A stretch of DNA of 64,000 nucleotides from Legionella qingyii. Lineage in GTDB: Bacteria; Pseudomonadota; Gammaproteobacteria; Legionellales; Legionellaceae. Shown piece after piece: positions 25,775 through 36,300 of the stretch. Numbering within the stretch: position 1 is the stretch's first letter; each line of letters begins with the position of its first letter. Position numbers and translations under genes: made by a program. The DNA lies in the NCBI RefSeq assembly GCF_003184185.1, contig NZ_QHJG01000004.1, positions 24,516 through 88,515 on the forward strand. The letters are read 5' to 3'. The notes below the pieces were generated by a model. That model did no database searches, was not told the DNA's origin, and was given only the letters and a program-made list of their open reading frames with translations.

Positions 25775-26050
25775 TCAAAGTAAATCATCGGGCTCTACCA
25801 TAGAACCAATAATTGTCAGTACTTTATGTCTGGACTTATCTCCTCGTTGCAAGGTAATTTGTCTTGCTGGTACTTTAAATATCTGTGCAATATACTTCAA
25901 AAGTGCTTTATTAGCGCGACCTTCAAGTGGTGGGGTATTTAAGCGTATTTTAAGCTCCCCCTCATGAAGACCTACAATCTCTGTTTTTTTTGCACCCGGC
26001 TGAACATATAAACGAAGGGTTAATCCTTCAGCATCACGTTGATACCACAT
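25775..26050 (-). CDS. yggU: YggU/DUF167 family protein
   Basis: This conserved protein of about 91 aa has TLRLYVQPGAKKTEIVGLH, then IRLNTPPLEGRANKALLKYI and the terminal QRGDKSRHKVLTI. The frame is open to 26083. The ATG at 26050 (MWYQRDAEG) has GGGGTGA at a good distance, while the ATG at 26059 sits too close to it, so 26050 is preferred with some doubt. The biochemical role of YggU is unknown. It is 56 nt upstream of yjbQ. Confidence 0.88.
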   Translation of the reverse strand: MWYQRDAEGLTLRLYVQPGAKKTEIVGLHEGELKIRLNTPPLEGRANKALLKYIAQIFKVPARQITLQRGDKSRHKVLTIIGSMVEPDDLL

Positions 26051-26132
26051 TGATACCATCACCCCTGGAGTTTTTAAAACCAAATTAAATCATTTATTAA
26101 TGAGTTACAAGATAAATCAGAGTAAAGAAGAT

Positions 26133-26158
26133 CAGATCCTGGGCTACAGCTGCGCATT
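26133..26158. repeat. Short copy of the gene-end repeat
   Basis: CCTGGGCTACAGCTGCGC followed by CACCCAG resembles a shortened form of the palindromic family. It is 22 nt downstream of the minus-strand ankyrin-type gene stop. Confidence 0.45.
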
Positions 26159-26179
26159 CACCCAGATGATCCAATTGAT

Positions 26180-26947
26180 TTAGTTAGTAAGACTAAGAGA
26201 AGATACTACGTGTTCCATTTGTGTCATGGTACTGTCATAAGTTTTATCAAATAATTTGATATTACTCTCCAACATGCGTCGATTTACTTCCTCCATCTCC
26301 TTTTCTATTTCCTGCATTTTATAAGTATGAGAAAAGAACGAATCGACATGATTTGCAATGCTTGCCCCATTTTTTCCAACTTGAGATTGAAACCATAATT
26401 TCACATTAGGAGCAGGACATTCTTTAGTAATAAGACGCGCAGGAAACTTGCCATCACTTAATGGTTGAGCCAGGTTGTCCCCTTCTTTTTCTAATCGCTC
26501 CAGTAAAGAAGGATCATCCGTCATAATTGCTTGGCGTATGGTCGCATCGCGAACGATTGTCAGCATTTTTGTGTATTTTTCAATCTTCTCGCTTGCCACA
26601 CTTCCTACGTATTTCTTTGCTGTTGCATAAGCCAAGTTCTCACCATCAAAAATAATGCGTGGATCGTTTGCAAATAGTTCTAAAATTTCTGGACGACCAG
26701 TGGATAAAATGACACTCATGGTCGTTTTAGTCGCCTTAGCGCTTTCAAAGCTGAGATCAGGTTGTTTTGCAATAAACTCAATCAAATCTAATGGTGGTGT
26801 TAAGAGAAGAACGACTCGCATCAGAAGGGTTCTTCCATTTGTGTTTACTGCATTGACTAATTCAGGATAATCAGTAATCAGCGTTTTAACTTTTTCGTAT
26901 TCTTTTTTAGTTATAGCTTGCCATAATGCTTCTTCTTGTGGCGTCAT
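26180..26947 (-). CDS. Ankyrin-repeat-like protein, effector candidate
   Basis: The frame continues to 27019, but AAAAGGGAGAAAATA sits just before the ATG at 26947 (MTPQEEALWQ). The 255-aa form is therefore preferred and the 24 residues before it are probably not translated. Ankyrin-like helical pairs are seen: ALWQAITKKEYEKVKTLITD, then VNAVNTNGRTLLMRVVLLL, then DLIEFIAKQPDLS and RPEILELFAND. The C-terminal third is helical, with an EKEMEEVNRRMLESN coil. Ankyrin proteins bind other proteins and are common among Dot/Icm effectors. No partner can be named. The gene is 90 nt from the repeat protein upstream. Confidence 0.6.
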   Translation of the reverse strand: MTPQEEALWQAITKKEYEKVKTLITDYPELVNAVNTNGRTLLMRVVLLLTPPLDLIEFIAKQPDLSFESAKATKTTMSVILSTGRPEILELFANDPRIIFDGENLAYATAKKYVGSVASEKIEKYTKMLTIVRDATIRQAIMTDDPSLLERLEKEGDNLAQPLSDGKFPARLITKECPAPNVKLWFQSQVGKNGASIANHVDSFFSHTYKMQEIEKEMEEVNRRMLESNIKLFDKTYDSTMTQMEHVVSSLSLTN

Positions 26948-27037
26948 TATTTTCTCCCTTTTATAAAAAATTGGACATATTATAACAAAAAAGAGGCATG
27001 ATGTGGTATAAAATTTCAATTATAATACAAAAATCAT

Positions 27038-29332
27038 TTACATCCCCACACTATTTTGTGGCTTATCATTGAACTGAAACATAGAGGCAAGGCTATCTTT
27101 TACATGATTTAAAGGATCATAATCAATGCCCAAATTACATGCTTCACAAATTTTTTGAATGTGAGACGGGCTTGCTTTATCAAAGCCAATTGATTTTACA
27201 TCTTCAATAAGATTTTCGATTTTTGCTATTTTTTCTGCAATTTCTGGTTCGGCATCTTCATTTAATTCACTTAAAACAGTGGATAATTCTTCGATCATTG
27301 ATTCATAATGGTGCTGTTTTTCAGGATCAAACTCAATAAACTCAGTCCTATCCCTCATAGAACTCATATAAAATCGATATCGTTGAGCAGACAATGAGTT
27401 TTGAGGTTCTTCACTAGGTGCAACTTCAGATTCTTCTTCTTTAGGCCTTGAAAATTCAATCACAGGGTCAATTGGTTCCGCATCAATAATGCGCTCTTCA
27501 GCAACAGGAGCAATTTGAGCTTTTTCATCATGAGTAACTTTAGACTGATACTGTTCTCCGCTCATCAGCTCATCAGCAGAGCTACTAAATTTCAGGTCAA
27601 CGCCTCGCTCCACCGACACAGAGGAAATGGAAGTATTTCCATTAAGAACTGTAGAATCATGGTGTTCTTCGCTCTCAGCCTCAACAACAGAAATATTTGG
27701 GTTCAACTCAACGTCATGTTTTGCAGACCCCGCGGGAATGGAAATATTTTCACTAAGTACTTTAGAATCAAGCTGTTCTTCGTCCGCAGCATTAACATCA
27801 GAAGTACTTGAGTTCAATTCAACGCTATGCATTGCAGGCACCGCGGGAATGGGGGCATTGTCATTAAGTACTTTAGAGTCATGCTGTTCCTTATTCTCTG
27901 CCTCAACAACAAGTGTGCTTGATTTAAAACCAACATTTTGCTCTTCAGGTATAAGATCAGCAAGCCTTGGAGCAAGGGTTTTAGAATCCACATCAAGCAC
28001 TTCTTGTATTAGAGAAGAACTTTTTGGAGTTTGCAATAACTGCTCTACGCGAGGTTGAGGCAGAATAAACACTTTTTTTATCAGGTTTACACTGATATCA
28101 AAACGTTTTTTTGATTCTTCTGACAATATTGGTTGAACAATACTCACTATGTTTTCCAATTCTTTATTACATTTATTTAATAAAATTTGAGTGGCATCAT
28201 ATTTCTCAACTGTTTTTAACTCTTCTTTATATTTTTTTAATTGCATCAGTGCCATATCCAGTTTATTGATTTGTTCTTTATCCAATTCATCAGCAGGACA
28301 TTTTATTAATTCATCTATAATAATACTCAAACTACTGTCTACATCTTCTAAAGCATGAGCACGTGCTTTCTCATAATGAACAGAAATCGCCTCCATCTCC
28401 TTTTTCCATTCGCTTTGAATCGCTTGGATTTCCTTTTGAAAACTCATAGTAATTGCTTGATGTTTTTCATAAGCTTTTTGTAATTGTGGTGACTCATGAC
28501 GAACTTCTTCAAAAAATGCTTCCAGAGCTCCTTGGGCTTCTTTAAATTTTTCTTTTTTAATTTGGTGGTGTTTTTCAATGGCTTCTATCTCTAATGGAGT
28601 TTCTCCAACCACTGGAGTTATCTCTGTACTTCTCGCATCCATTTCCTCTTTTATTACTACTAATTTTTTATAAAGTATTATCGCTTTTTGTTTTGTTTCT
28701 TCGCGAATGTTATCGTCTTGGTTAATGACATCTAATGTCTCTCGCATTAGGGTAAGATGTTGCACATAAGTTGTGTCGATTTGTTTTATTTGCTTCATAT
28801 GGTAGAGATGAGTAATTCGTTGCATTTCATCTTCATAATATCGAAATAAATCCATATTAGTTAAGCCATAAAGCGATTTTTCCCATTCAGATGCAGGCGC
28901 GGCTAACGATTTATGTTCTTCAGGTTGTTGTAATGATGGCTCTTTTTTTCTGGGAACAAACACAAAATCCTGTAAATTGGCGGCTGCAGCCTGAGCTTGC
29001 TCTTTTTCGATTTCTTCAAGCAATGCAATTTCTTTTGCCAATAGATCTTTATCTTCAAAAAGAGATCGAATTACATCAAACTGACCAGTAACCGTTAGAA
29101 AAAAGAGCAAATTGTGCTCGCACAAATGAATAAATTCACTAAGAAATTGTTCATTTTGATGAATCACGTCATTTTTATTTTGGATAGAATTGAGCCTTCT
29201 AAGCCATCCTAAATAGGAAACCAAAAGAGGATAGGTTGCTTCAGATAACTCACGTTGTTTTAAGATTGCATCACTGGGATCACCCATTACCCGTTTTAAA
29301 TGCTCATCTGGTGATATATGAAGAATTCCCAT
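27038..29332 (-). CDS. Large coiled-coil protein with 37-residue tandem repeats, effector-like
   Basis: This protein of about 764 aa is not recognised. Residues about 50-440 are mostly long coiled coils (KKEKFKEAQGALEAFFEEV, EIQAIQSEWKKEMEAI). From about 465 to 615 there are four tandem units of about 37 residues. Each has a V-[ED]-L or VGF start, then E-x-x-x-DSKVL or a variant, then I-P/S-x. A short helical C-terminal domain follows. No signal peptide or membrane segment is seen. GTG at 29335 and ATG at 29332 are adjacent; ATG is taken. Repeat plus coiled-coil architecture is typical of secreted Legionella proteins, an inference only. Confidence 0.65.
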   Translation of the reverse strand: MGILHISPDEHLKRVMGDPSDAILKQRELSEATYPLLVSYLGWLRRLNSIQNKNDVIHQNEQFLSEFIHLCEHNLLFFLTVTGQFDVIRSLFEDKDLLAKEIALLEEIEKEQAQAAAANLQDFVFVPRKKEPSLQQPEEHKSLAAPASEWEKSLYGLTNMDLFRYYEDEMQRITHLYHMKQIKQIDTTYVQHLTLMRETLDVINQDDNIREETKQKAIILYKKLVVIKEEMDARSTEITPVVGETPLEIEAIEKHHQIKKEKFKEAQGALEAFFEEVRHESPQLQKAYEKHQAITMSFQKEIQAIQSEWKKEMEAISVHYEKARAHALEDVDSSLSIIIDELIKCPADELDKEQINKLDMALMQLKKYKEELKTVEKYDATQILLNKCNKELENIVSIVQPILSEESKKRFDISVNLIKKVFILPQPRVEQLLQTPKSSSLIQEVLDVDSKTLAPRLADLIPEEQNVGFKSSTLVVEAENKEQHDSKVLNDNAPIPAVPAMHSVELNSSTSDVNAADEEQLDSKVLSENISIPAGSAKHDVELNPNISVVEAESEEHHDSTVLNGNTSISSVSVERGVDLKFSSSADELMSGEQYQSKVTHDEKAQIAPVAEERIIDAEPIDPVIEFSRPKEEESEVAPSEEPQNSLSAQRYRFYMSSMRDRTEFIEFDPEKQHHYESMIEELSTVLSELNEDAEPEIAEKIAKIENLIEDVKSIGFDKASPSHIQKICEACNLGIDYDPLNHVKDSLASMFQFNDKPQNSVGM
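27495..27935 (-). repeat. Four in-frame tandem repeats of about 111 bp
   Basis: Within the 764-aa coding region, units of about 37 codons begin near 27935, 27827, 27716 and 27605. The middle two agree best (VEL/DVEL-N, EE-x-DSKVL or DSTVL, N-x-SI). The outer ones are more diverged. Unit number may vary between strains. Confidence 0.65.
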
Positions 29333-29472
29333 CACTCATTACCCATTTATTGCTCACATTTTCCTTAAGTATAGTATTTTTTATTCCATGCGATTTAATA
29401 ATGAACAGTGAATGAGTCGTTTTTAATGTAACAACAGGAATGAGTCGAGTGATTGCAAGCAATGTACTGCGT

Positions 29473-30171
29473 TCAATGCCGTACATTTTTAGGGAGATAA
29501 TTCATTACGCAGTAACTCAAACATTTTGCGTTAGTAATCTCAAGATCACGAAAATAGGTTATTTCCTTTAAATAAAAATCAAATGTCTCCTGAATTGCTT
29601 CAAAATAACCTTTAATGACAACCGAATAACGCATTTTCTCTGTATAGTGCATTTCGAGTAGTTTGGAATATAAAAAAGTGACTTCATCAGCACATTGTGT
29701 GTGCGCCATAAGCGCAACATCAAAACAATTCGCTTCAAGCAATTTAGTGTTCAGCTTGTATATATTGGCAAGTATGTTGGAAATGTAAAAATTAATTTTT
29801 CCTATTTTTTCTTTATACACATCACCTAACACGTCAGGAATTGAATGAACCATATCACGCAAGAAATTTAAATCAGCAATATAATTTCCCAACACATGAT
29901 CTTTCTTCATTTCTATAAATCGAGCTTGCCATTCTACCAAGAGCATCACGATACGCTTATATGCAATTAGTTCTTTTTCTTTAGAATAATCTAGTGTAGG
30001 AAATTGGTTGCTGGTTTTTATATGTTCCATTTTTCCCATCACCATAAAACATGCATTTTTTATATCTTCAAAAGTTAATGACTCAAAATTACTAGTTCCA
30101 ATTTTTTCACTAATAGTATCAATAACTTTGACTACATCAGGAGATAACATTGCGATTCCAAATTTCAACAT
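29473..30171 (-). CDS. Hypothetical 232-aa helical protein
   Basis: The protein is not recognised. It is helical throughout, with no signal peptide, no membrane segment and no catalytic motif seen. An internal ATG at 30150 (MLSPDVVKV) follows GGAATCGCA and may be the true start. The upstream region holds a run of seven A and ten G on the plus strand, 41-57 nt before the first ATG. This would fall in or near the promoter. It lies between the giant gene and the tandem-repeat gene, all on the minus strand. Confidence 0.5.
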   Translation of the reverse strand: MLKFGIAMLSPDVVKVIDTISEKIGTSNFESLTFEDIKNACFMVMGKMEHIKTSNQFPTLDYSKEKELIAYKRIVMLLVEWQARFIEMKKDHVLGNYIADLNFLRDMVHSIPDVLGDVYKEKIGKINFYISNILANIYKLNTKLLEANCFDVALMAHTQCADEVTFLYSKLLEMHYTEKMRYSVVIKGYFEAIQETFDFYLKEITYFRDLEITNAKCLSYCVMNYLPKNVRH

Positions 30172-30204
30172 CGTCTAAATTTGATTATAGTTCAATATTT
30201 AAAC

Positions 30205-30221
30205 AAAAAAAGGGGGGGGGG
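30205..30221. repeat. A7-G10 homopolymer tract
   Basis: Seven A are followed by ten G in the 132-nt gap between two minus-strand genes. It is the only long G run noticed in the window. Such tracts change length by slipped-strand mispairing, and here it lies where the promoter of the 232-aa gene should be. Confidence 0.7.
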
Positions 30222-30274
30222 TCGTTTGGAAGATTGATGATACTTAATGCATGATTGAACATCTTTATAACTAG

Positions 30275-30297
30275 GTAGCGCTGGTACCCAGCGCTAC
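30275..30297 (-). terminator. Hairpin after the giant gene
   Basis: GTAGCGCTGG-TAC-CCAGCGCTAC is a 10-bp perfect stem, 7 nt past the stop of the 2756-aa gene. No T-run follows in the direction of transcription. It resembles a compact form of the gene-end palindromes. Confidence 0.6.
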
Positions 30298-30303
30298 ATA
30301 TGA

Positions 30304-33300
30304 TTACAAAATCAGTGCTGATTGAATTACTGTTTCAGTGCTATCAATAGATACCCCTGATGCTTTAGTAGATTTTCGATTCTCATCGAGAGATGGATTC
30401 GCTTTTTGTTGCGATTTAACCTTCATTATCTCTTTTTCAAATTTAGAAAGCTCAGCCACATTGCTAATTCTCATGGCATAAATCCCTTCTTTTTTCTCTT
30501 CTTCATCAATTTTCTCATTGAGGAATGCAATTTGTTGTTGCATCGATTCGGCCTGCCCTACTATTTGTTGATGTAATTGCTCAAGTTGGCCAGCTAATAT
30601 ATTCTGCTTTTTTTGAATATCAGAACGAAACGCATTGTTTAAATTTCTCGTAGGTCTTTTAGTTAAGTCCTGAAATTCCTGGCGCCAATCTTCCATATTT
30701 TCGGGGGTAAATACGTAGCTTGACATATAGGAAGTAAAATTACCCCATAAATTTTTGGGCTTCGTTCCCTCAACGATCCGCTCCTGCAAGTCCCTAAAAT
30801 CGATTTTTAACACTATATCTTGAATTTGTTCAATTTCTTCTGCCTCTAAATTAGGAAAATCAAATGTTTTGAGCAACTCTCGGTCAAGAAAATGCTTGCG
30901 AACTGATTCTGGAAATGAATCTAAATTATCAGGTACTTGATCGGCGATTAATTCTTTTAAACCCAGAATTTCATTAACCTGATCCTGAAATTGTTCAGGA
31001 AATTTTGACACATTCGCCTTCCTTTTTTCTTCCAATTTAAGTAGAGGTACTTCTTCTCCTATCAATTGATCTAAAGTATTTATCTGTTCTATGGCTTGCC
31101 TTAGGCTTTCTTCTAGAGCAGATCTTTGGTTTATTAAATCCTGGGTGCGTGAATTATAGTGCATAAAATGTTGCAATAAGGGATGAGAGCCAGTGCCTTC
31201 AATCACTAAATCAAAATAATTGCTAAAGCCATTATTGCCCTCCTTGAGCTGAACCTCTTTGACTTTAAATCCGTTTAGTCCATTAAGTTTTTCCTTGAGA
31301 TTTTCAGCCTTAGATCTCAGATATTTACTTGTATTAAATAACTCTTTATGTTCTTGGCTCAATGATTCACAAATACGTCGCACCTCTCCTCGTAGTCGAG
31401 CTACAGGTCCTTGTAATTTAGAATTTTTTCGTGCAAGTTCTTCCATTTTATTCGAGAGAACATCGTACATTTCATGAAAAGCATAAACAGAGTTGCTCTC
31501 GGTTTGTATTACATTTAATGTATACTTAATCGCATTCCATTCTCTGTTTTTCTGTAAACCTATTTCCGTCTCTTCCATAGTATGGATCGCAGAATCCAGT
31601 TTTCTTTTCGTTACTGCACAAAGAGATTCTTCTTTACAATCATGGATAAAATCAGCATCCAGTTTATTTTTATTTGAACCAATAGCCGTTAATCCATCAA
31701 GTGTAGCCAAAGTTTCTTTAATTAAGGTACGCGTATTCTTGTGTCCCAAAGAGAATATCCATAAACCTTCCAGTTGCGCTTCATGCTCTGCCAATACTCG
31801 ATATAAACTCCTAATAGCACTTTGTTGTGCAGAAAGTTTATCAGCTCCTTTTAGTTTGTCGGCCTCTCCTAATACATGCACAGCATTCAATATGTCTCTA
31901 GCCGCATCAGTAACAGCTGTTCGTTCGAGCAAATAACCTAAGCCACGATGTTCTTGTTTAGCCCAGGATAGGCTGGTTTCCAATTCATCTACAAGCTCTG
32001 TAATTACTCTATCAAAATAAACTGCTTTTAATTCTTTTAGATCGCTTGTTTCTACAAGGCCTACTTCTTTATATACCCGCAACAACTCTTGAATTACAGG
32101 TTGCATGGCATATTTTTCAGTATATCGATCTTCGGGCAAATCTTTATTGGCATAATCAAGTAAAAAATCAATGAGATTATCTAAATTTGTTGCAGCCATA
32201 ACTTGTTGAACCAATATGGATCGCACAATTTTCTTTAAATGAGGATTATTTTCTATAATGCAGCTAATGTCCTTTGCTAATAATTTTACTTGGCTTTTAG
32301 CAAAAGCTTCACGATAGCTTTCTACATCGCCGTCAGCAAATCGTAGCATCGCTCCGTTTACTTCTAATCCGGATTCAACATATCGACGCGTTTTTTTCTT
32401 CTCAGCAAGCTGTTCTTTCTTGCTTGTACGCGCAGCCAACTGATTAAATTTTAATTGCTCATTTAAAGATACTTCATCCAGATAATGACAACGTAACGCA
32501 TTAACTGAACCTTCTTCTATGAAATCCTCAACTTTTTCTTTAAGCAGCGCCCGGTGTTGATCCCAAACTGAGCCTACAGCAATTTCATAAGCGGTTATTG
32601 CTTTATTCAATGCGATAGTTTGAAACTTCTTATTTTCAGTACGGCGTATATAAGGATTAGGATGTTCTTTTTGTGGCGCATTATATTCAAGGCATTCGTC
32701 CCAATGTTCACTCAAAGAACGACTCAAATCCTCTCTTTGTATTAACAACGCTGCATCCAGTGTATTCCATTCTGATTTTGGATAAACAAGATGTAACAAT
32801 TCTTTCCACTCTTGGAATTGTTCCAGAACAACTTGTTGTATATTGGATACTTTTTGCATGTAATGACGCATAACAGCAGCTTCTTCATTTTGTTGACTTT
32901 GCAGTTCTGCCAAAGAAGCAAGTATTTTCTTCTGTTTACTTTGGGTCTGATAGAACCCGGATTGTAAAACGAATGCTCCTTGAGTTTCATAGATAGCAAC
33001 GTACTTAGCAGGCCTACCTTCCTTGCCAACACAGCTTGTTACTCGCCGCGCAGCCCGGGCATCCAAATAAGTTTGAATCGCTAAAAATCCCTTCGGATGT
33101 TGTGTCGCAAAATCAGCGTTTTGTGCAAGTGCTGTAGTAGTAATCGTTATTGTATTTTGCTTACCAGACTGATTGTTAATCCATTTTTTTCGTTCTGCCA
33201 CAGATTCAGTGCCTGTAAATGCAGTTATATTGCTTTTACGGAACTGTGTTTTTAGTTTATCTGCAAGAAGCTTTACCTCGTTAACATCTTTCGCAAATAG

Positions 33301-36300
33301 GACAATAGGTTGTCCTGCTTGTGCTTGATTAATGGCTTCTTTTACAGCGCGTACATAAGCTGTTTGATTTGCTATCACTCGTGTAGCCAGTTTGACACAT
33401 CTATTTTTTTGATGAGATGGTATTTTACACGCGATATCCATACCGAACTTGTTACATTGTTCGACTATTCTCTCTTTTCGACCTAAAGTGTTCGAGATGC
33501 TAATAATGCGTCCCTGTTTTTTATAGTGATCAATCAAGTCCTTGGTTGATACAGAATCAATACAACGCATTTCAGGCTCAATAACGAATTCCCAATCAGG
33601 GTATTTCTTTTGCAGCCGAGCATGCAGAAATTGATGCGTCATAAAAGTTAAATCATCTTGAGAAGCTTTTTGATTTAAGGGAATAGCAACATGTCGTGCC
33701 GTTTTAGAAGGTGGAATAATAAAATCTTCCCCCTCAACAAAACGCTGTGCTTCAATAGCAGCATTGATCCATAAATTAAATTTTTTATCAGGTAATGAGT
33801 TTAACGACGCTTTATGCCGACTAGTAGGTGCATGTCTGTCGAGGAATTCTCTTAACTGGATTATATCTTGATCCTCGCTCCAGCCTTTATCGAGAATTTT
33901 AAATTGTTTCTGATTAATAAATTCATTAATTAAAGGATAAACCCATGTATAAGAATAATCTTCTTCATTCCCCTCGCTCTTAAGAGCAAGATTAAATATA
34001 GTCTTTTCATCTAATTCAGAGAAATCAGAACCAAAAAGAATTAAATGACTCGCTACAGGATGACCATCCTTATAACACGACATGTCTTCATTTTCGACTA
34101 CAGCCCGAGCACGATATGAAGCCAGATCACCTATAGTAGAGTAATTTATCCCACCAACCTGATACGTTCCTTTGGGAGAACTCACCTCAACACGACCGAA
34201 AGCGATACCTAAAGAAGCAAAAAAATCTTTGTCATTTTTATAATTCTGAACCATCAAGCCTCGGTTGACGGCACACGCATCAATAGTCCCTCCATCCGCT
34301 TCAACCCACTGCATTACAGAAAGTAATGCATTAGCAACACAATTGCCCTCTTCAGTATCTAGTTCCATCAGCATATTGTTTTGCTGGTTTTTTAATGCCA
34401 TTAAAATGGCAATAAGCTGCGGGGTATCAACAAATATTCCAGTAGACCGAAAGTACTGTTCACGTAACACAGCAAGCAATCTCAACTGAGCTTTTAGTTT
34501 CTCATGAGCCTCTAAATGCGGTGTTCTTATTACAGCAATCAGTGTATCTGATAATTCACGTAACTCTGTGCGACTGACTTTTGTCAAATCCTGGTATGCT
34601 TTAATTTGATACGTTGTTGAGTTATTTCCTACAACCAAAGTTAAAGGTTTGTCTCTTCCTATCGCATTGATGTAGATAATTTGTTGCGCTAAATCATGTT
34701 GCTCCTGTCTACTTAACGCGGTTCCTTCTACAATATTTCTAATATCAGCAATAACTCGCGCAACTTTAGAGGTATCAAATTGCTCATCAAGAACTTGCTC
34801 TGTATCTTTTAAAATAAAACCAAATCCATTTTTTTGTGGTGCACGTCCTGATTTAGGATCCCTGTCAAATTCATCAGCATAAGCTCTTAGATCTTTAACA
34901 TCTCCATTTAACACATTGATAAACGGTTCCATCTCAGGATAAGGTGGATAATCAAATAATTGTGCAAGATCCGGTAGACTCAGTGGATCAAATTCAAGAC
35001 CTGCTTGAACATCCAACAAGCGATGAATATTTGCATCAGTTGCATGCTCACCAAGCACAATTAATATTTTTGCCCAATTATTTAAATCAAAATCCGCTGT
35101 ATTTTCTAATCTACAGACTAAGTTATAATAACGATTTAACTCATCTTTATCGCATTTTGTACATGCTTTCATTAATAAAGTAAGCAACGGCACCAGTGAA
35201 TCTACTTCTACTTTCGCCTGAATAACCGATAGGGTTTTATTAACCACATTGATAATTAATTTCTCATCAACATTCGAACCTGCTTTTTTTATTCCATTGA
35301 TTAGAGCATCAAACAAATCTTCAGAATGCTGGTCATCCACGTCTGCTAATGATTTCAATTCCATCAGGTTTTTTAATGGGAATAAGGATTCCTGAGTTAA
35401 ATTATGACTGAATGAACAACGCAACAGGATTTCATATGCTTCTTCCCCAAGGATTTCTCGGTATTTTGTTAGATAAATAACCTCGCTCAAAGCAATTTTT
35501 AGCTGCCCTGTTGAGTGATGTGGTGTTTCTTTTAGTATCTTGCATAAAATTGCTAAGGGAGATGCAACTGCAGAAGTTTTTCCTTCGCTTAATACATCCA
35601 GTAAATTCCTTATCTGGGCTACTGTATCAGAATTTTTTCCAAATACTGTGGACTTAATTACATCTGTTAATAATGAAATAGAACGGAGAAACTCAATGTT
35701 GTTTTGGTTTTTAATACGAATTAATGAACTGATTAATCCATTCAATGCACTTAATTGTTGCTCCAATTTCAATAGGGCTTCATCGATAGGTAGAGCGGTG
35801 TCTAGTTCCTTAATTTGCTTTAATAGAAAACGGTCAAAATCTTTGTTTGATGTTTGTAATGCATTGATAGCGGCCCTTAAATTAGATTTGCAAGCGGCAT
35901 CTATTCTGGGTCTTAGTACTGCACTGAAGGATTTCTGGGTAAAAAATTCACTACCCAAAACGCGATCCATTTGTTTTCTCTCTTCTGGAAATCCAGATAA
36001 AGCCCAAAAAAACCACCTACTGTTTAACAAATTCTTTGCTTCTTGTTCTTCCTCGGCCAAAACCTCGAAAGCTCTTTGAGCATCAACGGGGCGTTGCCTC
36101 AAATGCCACATTACAACTTGATGAGAAGTTATCCAGGACTCCAAATATCCTGTTAGTTTTTCTGGCAAACCTTCAAATTCAGTTTGGAGTTGCCAATCCT
36201 CATATATCTGTTCTATCAAGCTAAAAAGGTTAATTACTGGCTCGTTAACTGCATCTTTTCCTATTTTTATCTCAGGCAATTCAGTACGAACAATTGCAAA

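Noticed and set aside
27627..28058. A 143-codon plus-strand frame inside the tandem-repeat region
   Set aside because: It is a shadow created by the 111-bp repeats, since a multiple of three keeps other frames open too.
29304..29486. A 60-codon minus-strand frame spanning the gap before the tandem-repeat gene
   Set aside because: It overlaps the good start at 29332, has no ribosome site and no recognisable protein pattern.
31493..31936. A 147-codon plus-strand frame inside the giant gene
   Set aside because: It is antisense to a strongly coding region and has no ribosome site or family pattern.
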